From Solibaculum_A intestinale (GTDB lineage: Bacteria > Bacillota > Clostridia > Oscillospirales > Acutalibacteraceae): a stretch of 64,000 nt of DNA. The stretch lies in contig NZ_JBBMFD010000007.1 in NCBI RefSeq assembly GCF_040096205.1, positions 1 through 64,000 on the forward strand, in the 5' to 3' direction. The position numbers and the translations under genes were made by a program. Below the pieces are notes generated by a model. That model was not told the origin of the DNA and made no database searches. It saw nothing but the letters and a program-made list of their open reading frames with translations. Within the stretch, counting starts at the first letter, position 1; each line of letters begins with the position of its first letter. This document shows, piece by piece, positions 33,609-49,823 of this stretch.

Positions 33609-33750
33609 ACAAAAAAGCGTCCGCCATAAACCAGCGGACGCATTTCCTCATCTTTCGGTTTATAACCGCAGGATTTGGCACCTTTCCGTTTCAACACGGA
33701 GGTTGCCGGGCTTCACCGGGCCTGTTCCCTCAGCCGCTCTTGATAAGTCG
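33609..33750 (-). promoter_or_regulatory. SAM-I (S-box) riboswitch with terminator, upstream of metK
   Basis: On the minus strand the leader begins ACTTATCAAGAG, then GGCTGAGGGAACAGGCCC, GAAGCCCGGCAACC and further conserved blocks, matching the S-box core. It ends in an expression-platform terminator, GCGTCCGC/GCGGACGC (33617-33624/33634-33641) with six Ts. SAM binding should favour the terminator. Confidence 0.95.
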
Positions 33751-33767
33751 TATTCAATTGTTTCGAC

Positions 33768-33796
33768 AGTATAGCACAAATAGCCGTCCCTGTCAA
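33768..33796 (-). promoter_or_regulatory. promoter of the metK riboswitch transcript
   Basis: Minus strand TTGACA (33791-33796), 17-base spacer, TATACT (33768-33773). Transcription would start just before the riboswitch. Confidence 0.8.
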
Positions 33797-33829
33797 TGCA
33801 TCTGCATTGGAAATGCCGGTTTCATCGGA

Positions 33830-34396
33830 TTACCGCGTCTTGCCTTCCCGCAGCTGGCGGATGTACCCGGCCAAAGGCAATGTAATGAGGAAAGCGATGG
33901 CGGAATTGACGGAGGAAATGATAAGGTTGAACGGAATGATGAAGGGAAGCAGCGCGTCTCGGACCACCTCATAGGGATTTCCATAGAAATGCACGGTGAA
34001 AATCAGGTTGAGCGGTACCATCAGCGCCGTCCTCGCCAGGCATCCGATCACTAGGCCAACCGCCAGCCAGCCGGTCTTGGGCTTCCACCGGTAGAACAGC
34101 CCTGCCGCCAGCACCATCGCCCCGGAAGCACAGAAATGCATCACCAGGCCTACCCAGCCGTCGGGGCTTAACAGGAACGCCTGGATGGTGCTGACCACCA
34201 GCAGAATGCACAGGCCCGCCGCCGGCCCGTAGATGATGGTTCCGATGAGCACCGGGACGTCCGCCATGTCGTACACTAGGTAAGGCGCGCCGGGGAACAG
34301 CGGGAACCGGATGAGCAGGACCAGAACCACCGACAAAGCGCAGAGCATAGCCATCACGGAAATTTTAGTCACATTGGATTTGGTTGCCGTTTGCAT
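33830..34396 (-). CDS. RibU-type ECF transporter S component (riboflavin)
   Basis: 188 residues, five to six membrane helices. The substrate-binding subunit style is clear (LFPGAPYLVYDMADVPVLIGTIIYGP; SPDGWVGLVMHFCASG). The FMN riboswitch directly upstream points to riboflavin as substrate. No EcfA or EcfT gene is nearby, as expected for subunits sharing a common energising module. AAGGAG lies 8 bases before the ATG. Confidence 0.9.
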   Translation of the reverse strand: MQTATKSNVTKISVMAMLCALSVVLVLLIRFPLFPGAPYLVYDMADVPVLIGTIIYGPAAGLCILLVVSTIQAFLLSPDGWVGLVMHFCASGAMVLAAGLFYRWKPKTGWLAVGLVIGCLARTALMVPLNLIFTVHFYGNPYEVVRDALLPFIIPFNLIISSVNSAIAFLITLPLAGYIRQLREGKTR

Positions 34397-34452
34397 TGTT
34401 ACCACTCCTTACATTAGAAGGAGCCGTCTTGCCTGAGATTGGAAAGCAAAAA

Positions 34453-34644
34453 CCCCGCGGAAATGTTCCGCGGGGCGCAAAGACGCTTTTCTACAAAGAA
34501 AGCGCCGCTTCTTCCATCCGGACTATACCGTCGGCCCCGGAATCCAACCGGAGTCAACCGCGCCGTAAACGGCGCCGCTCGCGGGCTTGTCGGCAACCTT
34601 GCCGCATTACCGCCGGTGGGGAATCACACCCCGCCCCGAAGACA
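34453..34644 (-). promoter_or_regulatory. FMN riboswitch (RFN element) with terminator
   Basis: The minus strand carries the RFN blocks: CTTCGGGGCGGGGTG, CCCCACCGGCGGTAA, GCCCGCGAGC and GGATTCCGGGGCCGACGGTA, ending GTCCGGATGGAAG near 34507. The expression platform is a 10-bp GC-rich terminator stem (34453-34462/34466-34475) with TTTTT. FMN should cause early termination. Confidence 0.95.
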
Positions 34645-34663
34645 GCTTCTTTTATTATTTATT

Positions 34664-34692
34664 ATAATAGCACCCACGTGAACCCCTGTCAA
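34664..34692 (-). promoter_or_regulatory. promoter of the FMN riboswitch transcript
   Basis: Minus strand TTGACA (34687-34692), 17 bases, TATTAT (34664-34669), about 20 bases upstream of the riboswitch. Confidence 0.7.
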
Positions 34693-35014
34693 GAACCCGG
34701 CCTGTCCTTTTCCGACTGTTTCTGCATCTGCGGCTACCCGGATGTCCGTTTTCCGTACGCCAACACGTCCGAAAGCATGCTGCTCAGACCCGGTATGGAC
34801 AGCAGCGGGCTCCATCATGAAGCAGGACATTCTTTCTGCACGTTTTCAGATCCGACATGGTGGGATATCCCTATCCTCGGTGCCCGGATAGACGGTATCC
34901 ATGTTTCACTGGGCCTGCCAGTCTCCTTCCCTGTTCTCATTGCGCCTACTGCCAGGACCCGTATATTCTTCAATAGGCCAAGTGTGTGCCGTCCTTTTCT
35001 ATCAGCACAAAAAA
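34693..35014. other. gene-free interval between tuf terminator and FMN riboswitch promoter
   Basis: The plus strand is open for long stretches but has no start with a ribosome site and no family likeness. I see nothing functional in it. Confidence 0.4.
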
Positions 35015-35040
35015 GGAGCTGTCTCTAATGAGACAGCTCC
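35008..35040 (-). terminator. terminator of tuf
   Basis: Perfect 11-bp stem (GGAGCTGTCTC and complement, loop TAAT on plus) followed on the minus strand by TTTTTT; 16 bases after the tuf stop. Confidence 0.9.
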
Positions 35041-35055
35041 CTGCACAAACGAAAC

Positions 35056-36258
35056 TTATTCGTTGATGGCGGTAACAACGCCGGAACCAACGGTACGGCC
35101 GCCTTCACGGATAGCGAAGCGCAGACCTTCCTCGATGGCGATGGGGGTGATCAGTTCCACGTCCATGTCCACGTTGTCGCCGGGCATGCACATCTCAACA
35201 CCCTCGGGCAGAGAGATGACGCCGGTCACGTCGGTGGTACGGAAATAGAACTGAGGACGGTAGTTGTTGAAGAAGGGGGTGTGACGGCCGCCTTCATCCT
35301 TGGTCAGAACGTAAACCTGGCCCTTGAACTTGGTATGCGGATGGATGGAACCGGGCTTCGCCAGAACCTGGCCGCGCTCGATTTCATTTCTCTGGATACC
35401 GCGCAGCAGAGCACCGATGTTGTCGCCAGCCTCGGCATAGTCGAGGAGCTTGCGGAACATTTCGATACCAGTAACAACCGTCTTGCGGCTTTCGTCAGCC
35501 AGACCGACGATTTCGACTTCTTCCTGGAGCTTGAGCTGGCCTCTCTCCACTCTGCCGGTGGCAACGGTGCCGCGGCCAGTGATAGTGAAGACGTCCTCAA
35601 CCGGCATCAGGAAGGGCAGGTCGGCCTTACGTTCCGGAGTCGGAATGTACTCGTCGACCGCATCCATCAGCTCGTGAATGCACTTGTATTCGGGAGCATT
35701 GGGATCCTTGGAGGTAGACTCCAGGGCCACCAGAGCGGAACCCTTGATGATCGGGGTGTCGTCGCCCGGGAACTCGTATTCGTTGAGGATGTCGCGGATC
35801 TCCATCTCGACAAGCTCAAGCAGCTCAGGATCGTCAACCTGATCGACCTTGTTCATGAACACAACGATGTAGGGAACGCCCACCTGACGGGAGAGCAGGA
35901 TGTGCTCACGGGTCTGAGGCATCGGGCCGTCCGCAGCGGACACGACCAGGATCGCGCCGTCCATCTGAGCAGCACCGGTGATCATGTTCTTAACATAGTC
36001 GGCATGGCCGGGGCAGTCGACGTGCGCATAGTGGCGCTTGTCGGTCTGATACTCAACGTGAGCGGTGTTGATGGTGATACCACGCTCTCTCTCTTCCGGC
36101 GCCTTATCGATGTTGGCGTAATCGACGAAATCCGCATCGCCCTCGAGGTTGAGAACCTTGGTGATCGCCGCAGTAAGAGTAGTCTTACCATGGTCAACGT
36201 GGCCGATGGTACCGATGTTTACATGGGGCTTGCTTCTTTCGAACTTTGCCTTTGCCAT
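35056..36258 (-). CDS. tuf: translation elongation factor Tu
   Basis: 400 residues. G1 GHVDHGKTT, G3 DCPGHADYVKNM, G4 NKVD; domains II and III complete with an intact C-terminus. It delivers aminoacyl-tRNA to the ribosome. GGAGG precedes the ATG. Last gene of the str operon, 134 bases after fusA. Confidence 0.99.
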   Translation of the reverse strand: MAKAKFERSKPHVNIGTIGHVDHGKTTLTAAITKVLNLEGDADFVDYANIDKAPEERERGITINTAHVEYQTDKRHYAHVDCPGHADYVKNMITGAAQMDGAILVVSAADGPMPQTREHILLSRQVGVPYIVVFMNKVDQVDDPELLELVEMEIRDILNEYEFPGDDTPIIKGSALVALESTSKDPNAPEYKCIHELMDAVDEYIPTPERKADLPFLMPVEDVFTITGRGTVATGRVERGQLKLQEEVEIVGLADESRKTVVTGIEMFRKLLDYAEAGDNIGALLRGIQRNEIERGQVLAKPGSIHPHTKFKGQVYVLTKDEGGRHTPFFNNYRPQFYFRTTDVTGVISLPEGVEMCMPGDNVDMDVELITPIAIEEGLRFAIREGGRTVGSGVVTAINE

Positions 36259-36392
36259 TGGAATATCCTCCTTTTATATACGCTTTCTTTTCTCCGTTCA
36301 ATTGGTCCGGGATAATAACCCCATTCTACCAATGAATGCATCAAAATTCAAGCATTTTTTGTAATTCTGCCAAAAATGGTGAGAAAGAAACC

Positions 36393-38477
36393 TTAGTCTT
36401 CCTTCTTCACACGGCTGGCAATGATTTTGTCCGCCACAGACTTCGGAATTTCGCTGTAGTGGCTGGGCTCCATGGAATACTGGCCGCGTCCCTGGGTCTT
36501 CGAACGCATGTCGGTCGCGTAGCCGAACATTTCGGACAGCGGAACGAATGCGTTGATCTGCTGGCCGCCGGGGATGGCGTCCATGCCCTGCATCTGGCCG
36601 CGGCGGGAGTTGATGTCGCCGATGACATCGCCCATGTATTCCTCCGGAACAATGACGACCACCTTCATCACCGGTTCCAAGAGAACCGGATCCGCCTTGC
36701 GCATGGCCTCCTTGAAGGCCATGGAACCGGCGATCTTAAACGCCATTTCCGAGGAGTCCACTTCGTGATAGGAGCCGTCGTACAGCGTTACCTTCACGTC
36801 GACTACCGGGTAGCCGGCGAGCACGCCGGAAAGCATTGCGCCCTGAATACCCTGGTCAACCGCCGGGATGTATTCCTTCGGGATCGCGCCGCCCACGATG
36901 GCGTTGATGAACTCATAGCCCTTGCCGGACTCGTTGGGTTCGATCTTGATCTTGACGTGGCCGTATTGGCCCTTACCGCCGGACTGGCGGGCGTATTTGT
37001 GATCCACATCCGCCATCTTGCGGATGGTTTCCTTGTACGCAACCTGGGGCTTGCCCACATTGGCTTCCACCTTGAACTCACGCAGCAGGCGGTCGACAAT
37101 GATCTCCAGATGAAGCTCGCCCATACCCGCGATGATGGTCTGGCCGGTTTCCTCGTCGGTGTAAGCTCTGAAGGTGGGGTCTTCTTCCGCGAGCTTGGAG
37201 AGGGCAATGCCCATCTTCTCCTGGCCGGCCTTGGTTTTCGGCTCAATGGCCACGCGGATAACCGGATCCGGGAACTCCATGGACTCGAGAATGATCGGAT
37301 GATCCTCGTCGCACAGGGTGTCGCCGGTGGTGGTGTTCTTTAAGCCCACCGCCGCGGCAATGTCGCCCGCGTAAACGGTTTCGATATCCTGCCGGTGATT
37401 GGAATGCATCTGCAGAATGCGGCCCATACGCTCGTGGTTGCCCTTGGTGGAGTTGTACACACCGGAACCCGCGTTGATGGTGCCGGAGTAAACGCGGAAG
37501 AAACACAGCTTACCCACATAGGGGTCGGTGGCGATCTTAAAGGCCAGCGCAGAGAAGGGCTCCGTATCCGACGAATGCCGTACATCCTCTTCCTCGGTAT
37601 CGGGGTTGACGCCCTTGATAGCCGGAACGTCGATGGGAGAGGGCATATAGTCGATGATGGCGTCCAAAAGCTTCTGCACGCCTTTGTTGCGGTAAGAGGT
37701 ACCGCAGGTGACCGGCACCATGGTATTGGCAATGGTGGACTTGCGGATACAGGCCTTGATCTCGTCGATGGTGAGCTCCTCGCCGCCCAGATACTTCTCC
37801 AGCAGCGCATCGTCCTGCTCGGCCACATGGTCGATCAGTTCGGCGTGATACTTGTCCGCCAGCTCCTTCATGTCGTCCGGAATGTCCTTCACTTCGATGT
37901 TGGTGCCCAGGTCGTTGGTATAGTAGTACGCCTTCATTTCAATCAGGTCGATCAGGCCCTGGAAGGAATCCTCCGAGCCGATCGGGATCTGGATCGGAAG
38001 GGCGTTACACTTGAGCCGGTCCTTCATCATCTGCACCACACGGTAGAAGTCGGCGCCCATGATGTCCATTTTGTTGACGTACGCCATGCGCGGAACCATA
38101 TACTTGTCCGCCTGGCGCCAAACGGTTTCCGACTGGGGTTCGACGCCGCCCTTGGCGCAGAACACGGTGACCGAACCGTCAAGCACGCGCAGAGAGCGCT
38201 CTACTTCAACAGTAAAGTCCACGTGGCCGGGGGTATCGATAATATTGACTCTATGGTTTTTCCAGAAGCAAGTGGTTGCAGCGGAGGTAATGGTGATGCC
38301 TCTCTCCTGCTCCTGCTCCATCCAGTCCATCGTCGCCGCGCCTTCGTGCGTTTCACCAATTTTATGGGTTTTACCCGTATAAAAGAGTATGCGCTCGGTT
38401 GTGGTCGTTTTACCGGCATCGATGTGAGCCATTATGCCAATATTGCGCGTCATTTCAAGAGATACCTGTCTTGGCAT
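36393..38477 (-). CDS. fusA: translation elongation factor G
   Basis: 694 residues. G1 AHIDAGKTT, G3 DTPGHVDFTVEVERSLRVLDG, G4 NKMD, then domains II-V. It drives ribosomal translocation. AAGGAGG precedes the ATG. Between rpsG and tuf in the conserved str order. Confidence 0.99.
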   Translation of the reverse strand: MPRQVSLEMTRNIGIMAHIDAGKTTTTERILFYTGKTHKIGETHEGAATMDWMEQEQERGITITSAATTCFWKNHRVNIIDTPGHVDFTVEVERSLRVLDGSVTVFCAKGGVEPQSETVWRQADKYMVPRMAYVNKMDIMGADFYRVVQMMKDRLKCNALPIQIPIGSEDSFQGLIDLIEMKAYYYTNDLGTNIEVKDIPDDMKELADKYHAELIDHVAEQDDALLEKYLGGEELTIDEIKACIRKSTIANTMVPVTCGTSYRNKGVQKLLDAIIDYMPSPIDVPAIKGVNPDTEEEDVRHSSDTEPFSALAFKIATDPYVGKLCFFRVYSGTINAGSGVYNSTKGNHERMGRILQMHSNHRQDIETVYAGDIAAAVGLKNTTTGDTLCDEDHPIILESMEFPDPVIRVAIEPKTKAGQEKMGIALSKLAEEDPTFRAYTDEETGQTIIAGMGELHLEIIVDRLLREFKVEANVGKPQVAYKETIRKMADVDHKYARQSGGKGQYGHVKIKIEPNESGKGYEFINAIVGGAIPKEYIPAVDQGIQGAMLSGVLAGYPVVDVKVTLYDGSYHEVDSSEMAFKIAGSMAFKEAMRKADPVLLEPVMKVVVIVPEEYMGDVIGDINSRRGQMQGMDAIPGGQQINAFVPLSEMFGYATDMRSKTQGRGQYSMEPSHYSEIPKSVADKIIASRVKKED

Positions 38478-38585
38478 ATTGTCCTCCTTTTTCTTGTCGG
38501 TTCAGCCCATACTCTAAACAGTTAAGCAGATCACGAGGCTGAACTGGGCTTACCAAAGCCAATGAAACATACAAACTTGCGCCGA

Positions 38586-39056
38586 TTACCATCTGTAATG
38601 GGCAAAAGCACGGTTGGCTTCCGCCATCTTGTGGGTATCGTCGCGCTTTTTCGCTGCGCCGCCGTTTCCGTTGAGCGCATCTAAGATTTCACCGGCCAGA
38701 CGCTCGCGCATGGTGCGCTCAGAGCGGGCACGGGAATAGGTGGTCAGCCAGCGCAGACCTAAGGTCTGACGGCGATCGGGGCGCACCTCGATCGGAACCT
38801 GGTAGGTGGCGCCGCCCACGCGGCGGGCCTTGACCTCCAGAAGCGGCATAATGTTCTCGAGCGATGCCTCAAACACTTCCAGCGGGTCTTTGCCCGTCTT
38901 CTCCTGGATGATCTCGAACGCGTCGTAGACGATCTTCTGGGCGACACCCTTCTTACCGTCGTACATAATGTTGTTGATCAAACGGGTGACGATTTTGGAA
39001 TTGTAAAGCGGATCAGGCAAAACGTCACGTTTTGCAATGGAACCTCTTCTCGGCAC
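38586..39056 (-). CDS. rpsG: 30S ribosomal protein S7
   Basis: 156 residues, the standard length, from a GTG at 39056 (PRRGSIAKRDVLPDP) with AGGAGG 8 bases upstream. Blocks RVGGATYQVPIEVRP and RRQTLGLRWL are typical. S7 nucleates the 30S head and in some bacteria represses its own operon. Confidence 0.98.
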   Translation of the reverse strand: MPRRGSIAKRDVLPDPLYNSKIVTRLINNIMYDGKKGVAQKIVYDAFEIIQEKTGKDPLEVFEASLENIMPLLEVKARRVGGATYQVPIEVRPDRRQTLGLRWLTTYSRARSERTMRERLAGEILDALNGNGGAAKKRDDTHKMAEANRAFAHYRW

Positions 39057-39224
39057 TTCGCTTCCCTCCTTCACATAAAATGAATTCATTGGTACTCGAA
39101 AGCGACAAACTTCCGCGGGCTCAAGCAAAAGGCGTCCATACATCTATATAAAAACGTATAAAAACGGCTTTCGCATTGGCAAATTAAGCTGTCAATGTAG
39201 CTTTTCACACGGGTATTCGTCTGA

Positions 39225-39653
39225 TTACTTCTTGGCGGCTCCCGCCTTGGGACGCTTCGCGCCGTACTTGGAACGGGCCTGCATTCTCTTGGCGACGCCC
39301 TGGGCATCCAGCGTACCGCGGATGACATGGTAACGTACACCAGGAAGGTCCTTGACACGGCCGCCGCGCAGCAGAACCACGCTATGCTCCTGCAGGTTGT
39401 GGCCCACGCCCGGGATGTAGCCCCACACTTCGATGGAGTTACTCAGACGCACTCTCGCCACCTTACGCAGCGCAGAGTTCGGCTTCTTCGGGGTCATGGT
39501 CTTGACCGTCGTGCAAACGCCTCGTTTTTGCGGAGAAGATTGATCGGTCTGCGCCTGCTTCTTGGAGTTATACCCCTTCTGCAATGCCGGAGACTTGCTC
39601 TTTTTCTCCACCGTTTCCCTGCCCTTACGGACTAACTGATTGAATGTCGGCAA
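39225..39653 (-). CDS. rpsL: 30S ribosomal protein S12
   Basis: 142 residues starting TTG (PTFNQLVRKGRE) with GGGGGTG 6 bases upstream. The decoding-centre loop TPKKPNSALRKVARV and GVRYHVIRGTLDAQGV are present, with the usual Lys residues associated with streptomycin sensitivity. Followed by rpsG. Confidence 0.98.
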   Translation of the reverse strand: MPTFNQLVRKGRETVEKKSKSPALQKGYNSKKQAQTDQSSPQKRGVCTTVKTMTPKKPNSALRKVARVRLSNSIEVWGYIPGVGHNLQEHSVVLLRGGRVKDLPGVRYHVIRGTLDAQGVAKRMQARSKYGAKRPKAGAAKK

Positions 39654-39876
39654 TGTGACACCCCCTTAAATAATACTGTATATGATGCGTTTGTAAAAAC
39701 GCCGCATACCGAACGAAAAAATATGGTCAAACGTTTCAAAAGGAATTTTCTTTCAACCATTCCAAAACCTGCAGACACCGCAAAAGCGGCGATTTTCCTA
39801 AGAAAACACGGGAAAATTGCCGATTTTTTTACGGATTTGCAGGTTCGCCGGGCGCAGGTTCCCCCACGCCCGACGA
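39654..39876 (-). promoter_or_regulatory. structured leader of the rpsL operon
   Basis: About 223 bases between the predicted start site and rpsL. A stem of 7 + 4 bp (39787-39798/39811-39822) is enclosed by a perfect 8-bp helix AACCTGCA/TGCAGGTT (39766-39773/39838-39845). It could be an autogenous control element for S12/S7 or an attenuator; no class recognised. Confidence 0.45.
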
Positions 39877-39888
39877 TTTGTTATTATA

Positions 39889-43434
<3,546 letters not shown>

Positions 43435-43452
43435 GATACGACCCCTTTCCCG

Positions 43453-47193
<3,741 letters not shown>

Positions 47194-47373
47194 AGGCTTA
47201 CACCACTCCATTTCCTAAAGATCGTGACATCGCATGTTTTGTTCCCTATTTTCACTCCGAAACACACGGTAGCGGAGTTAAAAATCGTCCTTATGTTCCT
47301 TGCCTTTTTGGTTCTTTTGTGCTATCCTCTGTCTAAAAGATAGGTATACTATTCCATTATAAAGCATTGTGAG

Positions 47374-47402
47374 ATTATACGACAGATGGGCGAAAAAGTC
47401 AA
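47374..47402 (-). promoter_or_regulatory. rpoBC promoter
   Basis: Minus strand TTGACT (47397-47402), 17 bases, TATAAT (47374-47379), giving a leader of about 170 bases. On the plus strand the -35 sits in a GGCGAAAAAG/CTTTTTCGCC hairpin with a T tract (47387-47418), which looks like a plus-strand terminator. Confidence 0.75.
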
Positions 47403-47418
47403 ACTTTTTCGCCTTTTT

Positions 47419-47710
47419 TGCTGATTTTCTCTAGGTTGCACAACCAGACGGATTTGTGCAGCCTTTTTTTGTGCAAAAGTTGTGCATGAGCTTCATCAGC
47501 GCATCTACGCGGTTTCAAACCCATTTACCGGGATTTTCCCGGCTGCTCTGACCGGCCCCTTTGCCGCGTGTTTGTCCTTGTCAAGAAAAGAACCCGCGCA
47601 AAAAGAAATCTCTCCTAGCGGCGCCTTTTGCCTTCTATGAATATTCGTCACAAGCCCACTGCGGCCCGCCCCATCAATGGTAACAAACTTGATACTTTCA
47701 TCCAATTCAG
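47419..47710. other. gene-free interval upstream of the glucan operon
   Basis: A minus-strand frame of 66 codons (47505-47705) has no proper ribosome site and its upstream region is the opposing promoter, so I do not call it. Nothing else is recognised. Confidence 0.4.
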
Positions 47711-47739
47711 TTGACTTGTTATACCTCCTGCTTTATAAT
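47711..47739 (+). promoter_or_regulatory. promoter of the glucan operon
   Basis: TTGACT (47711-47716), 17-base spacer, TATAAT (47734-47739), about 120 bases before the GH13 start. Confidence 0.7.
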
Positions 47740-47862
47740 AAATCTAAGCAATTCACACAGATAAACAAGTATTTTACATCGAATGATTATATTTTTTGAC
47801 GGATTCGGCCGTTTCCCAGCGTATTTTCTGTCCGGATCCGATCCGTCGGAATGGAGTCCGCT

Positions 47863-49782
47863 ATGCATGCATTACAGGACCTGTATGAAGCGATCCCCTC
47901 GGCGGAGGGAAAAGAACCTTACTTCATTCCCGCCGGATGGAATTATCTCTCCGTCCCTGACCGGACAGACTCTTCCCGGCCGAACGAGGTGGCGGTGGAT
48001 CCATGCGCCTTCTACCGAGCCTGCCTCGCTTTTATTCTGAATACGCCAAAAGTGCCGCCCAAGCAAACGACCTGCGGCGTACTTTACTCTATGCTGCCCC
48101 GGGCCTTTTCCGCCTGGAACCATACCGGTTCCCTGCAGTCCGGGAGCTTTCTCAAGTGCATCGCTCTGCTCCCCCTGCTTTTGCAGATGGGAGTGGACTT
48201 TCTCTACCTGCTTCCGGTCTTTCGTTCCAGCCGCGCCTTTCAGAAAGGCGGCGCCCCCAGTCCTTATTCCATTGAGGACATGGAAGCCTTCGACCCGGAC
48301 TTGGACGATCCTTTCGCGGGCGGGCTGCCGCTCGAGCGGCAGTTTGCGGCGCTGGTGGAAGCCTGCCACCGGCTGGGGATGCGGGTCATGCTGGACTTTG
48401 TCTTTCGCACTGCCGCCAGAGACCATGTGTTTATCCGGGAGCATCCGGACTGGTTTTACTGGATCAAGGCAGAGCGGGCTCAGTCCCTGGCGGCCCCGGG
48501 CGTAAAGGGCTTAGGCCACGCGGTGGTCTCGCCGGACAATGTGAACCTTCTCTATGCCTCCGACGAGATGCCGGCCTTTCTGGACGGCTTTGTTCCCCCG
48601 CCCGACCCGGCGGCCTGGCGTGCGCTTTGCCGCCGGGCGGACGAAACGGGGGAAAACTGCATGGATCTAGCCATAAAAGAATGGGGAATCTGCACCCTTC
48701 CCGGCTTTGCGGACACCATCAACGATCCTCAGCCTCCCTGGACGGACGTAACCTACTTAAAGTTCTACTTTGACCCTTCCCCTGCCGCCAAGGCGCTGCC
48801 GAATTTGGAGTCCCGCCCGCCCTTCATCGCGCAGGACGGAGTCAAGTGCAGCGTCTTTCCCGGAGAAAAGCCCAATCAGGCTCTCTGGAATAAAATCGCT
48901 GGGATTATTCCCGCCTTTATCCGCCGGTACCGCATCGACGGAGCCCGCATCGACATGGCCCATGCTCTCCCCGTCCCGCTGGGAAAGGAACTGATACGCG
49001 CCGCCAAAGAGGCCGACCCGGATTTCCTCTTCTGGTCGGAGGAGTTTTCCCCCGGCAAGGCCCAAAAGGCCAAGGAGGAAGGGTATCACTTGATCCTGGG
49101 AGACGTTTGGTCGGCCTGGAAAACAGTTTCCCCTATGCTGCTGGGGCAAACGCTGGCCGCGTCGGTGGAAGCGGCGCTGCCGGTGGTGGCCGCCGCAGAG
49201 CTGTCCGACTCTCCCCGGGCCCCGGTAATGACTGGCTCCCAAGAGAAGGCCAACGCCGCCTTCCTGCTGGCGGCCCTGCTGCCAAACGCCTATCTACTCA
49301 TCAACAACGGACAGGAATGCGGCGAGCACCAGCCGATGAATCTGGGTCTTCTCAACGACGAAGCCGGACGCTTTGTCCTTCCAAAGGAGGATCCCATGTA
49401 CGGCAAACTCGCCTTTTTCGACCGGGTTTGTTTTCACTGGGCAAGCGATTCGCAGGTGTTTGACTGGATCAAACAAGTAACCGCCCTGCGCCGCACCTGC
49501 TTTTCTCTGCTTCATGAACCGGGCGCTTTCCGCCCGGACCTTCTGCGAAAGCCGGGCCCTCTAGTCCGGCTGGCGTACCAGGACGGGGAACGGGTTCTCT
49601 GTGCCCTCTTCTCTTTTGCAGAGGCGGCACTTACGGTATCCCCGGCGGATGAATTTGGTTCTCTCGCCGCCCGCCTTTCTTTTGAGCACCCGGTTCTCTC
49701 TCAAGGCGTCTGCAAAAAAGACGGGCTTCTCTCGCTTTCTCCCGGCGGCTGCTTGGTGTTCACACGTGGACAGTCCACATAA
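47863..49782 (+). CDS. GlgE-like GH13 family glycoside hydrolase/transferase
   Basis: About 639 residues from the second in-frame ATG, which has GGAG 6 bases upstream (the ATG at 47851 lacks a site). The GH13 barrel is clear, but conserved strands look like the GlgE (GH13_3) type rather than an amylase: VMLDFVFRTAARDHVFIREH followed by PDWF, strand 4 IDGARIDMAHALP (nucleophile Asp), strand 5 FLFWSEEFSP (Glu), strand 7 LLINNGQECGE. No signal peptide, so it acts inside the cell. It precedes an alpha-glucan phosphorylase gene. I infer alpha-glucan metabolism; specificity unproven. Confidence 0.72.
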   Translation: MHALQDLYEAIPSAEGKEPYFIPAGWNYLSVPDRTDSSRPNEVAVDPCAFYRACLAFILNTPKVPPKQTTCGVLYSMLPRAFSAWNHTGSLQSGSFLKCIALLPLLLQMGVDFLYLLPVFRSSRAFQKGGAPSPYSIEDMEAFDPDLDDPFAGGLPLERQFAALVEACHRLGMRVMLDFVFRTAARDHVFIREHPDWFYWIKAERAQSLAAPGVKGLGHAVVSPDNVNLLYASDEMPAFLDGFVPPPDPAAWRALCRRADETGENCMDLAIKEWGICTLPGFADTINDPQPPWTDVTYLKFYFDPSPAAKALPNLESRPPFIAQDGVKCSVFPGEKPNQALWNKIAGIIPAFIRRYRIDGARIDMAHALPVPLGKELIRAAKEADPDFLFWSEEFSPGKAQKAKEEGYHLILGDVWSAWKTVSPMLLGQTLAASVEAALPVVAAAELSDSPRAPVMTGSQEKANAAFLLAALLPNAYLLINNGQECGEHQPMNLGLLNDEAGRFVLPKEDPMYGKLAFFDRVCFHWASDSQVFDWIKQVTALRRTCFSLLHEPGAFRPDLLRKPGPLVRLAYQDGERVLCALFSFAEAALTVSPADEFGSLAARLSFEHPVLSQGVCKKDGLLSLSPGGCLVFTRGQST

Positions 49783-49823
49783 TTATGCTGTTCCCACACG
49801 GTACAGAAAAGGAGTATGGTCTC

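Noticed and set aside
47505..47705. 66-codon minus-strand frame upstream of the glucan operon
   Set aside because: Starts at TTG with GGAGG over 20 bases away, and that GGAGG is the complement of the opposing promoter spacer.
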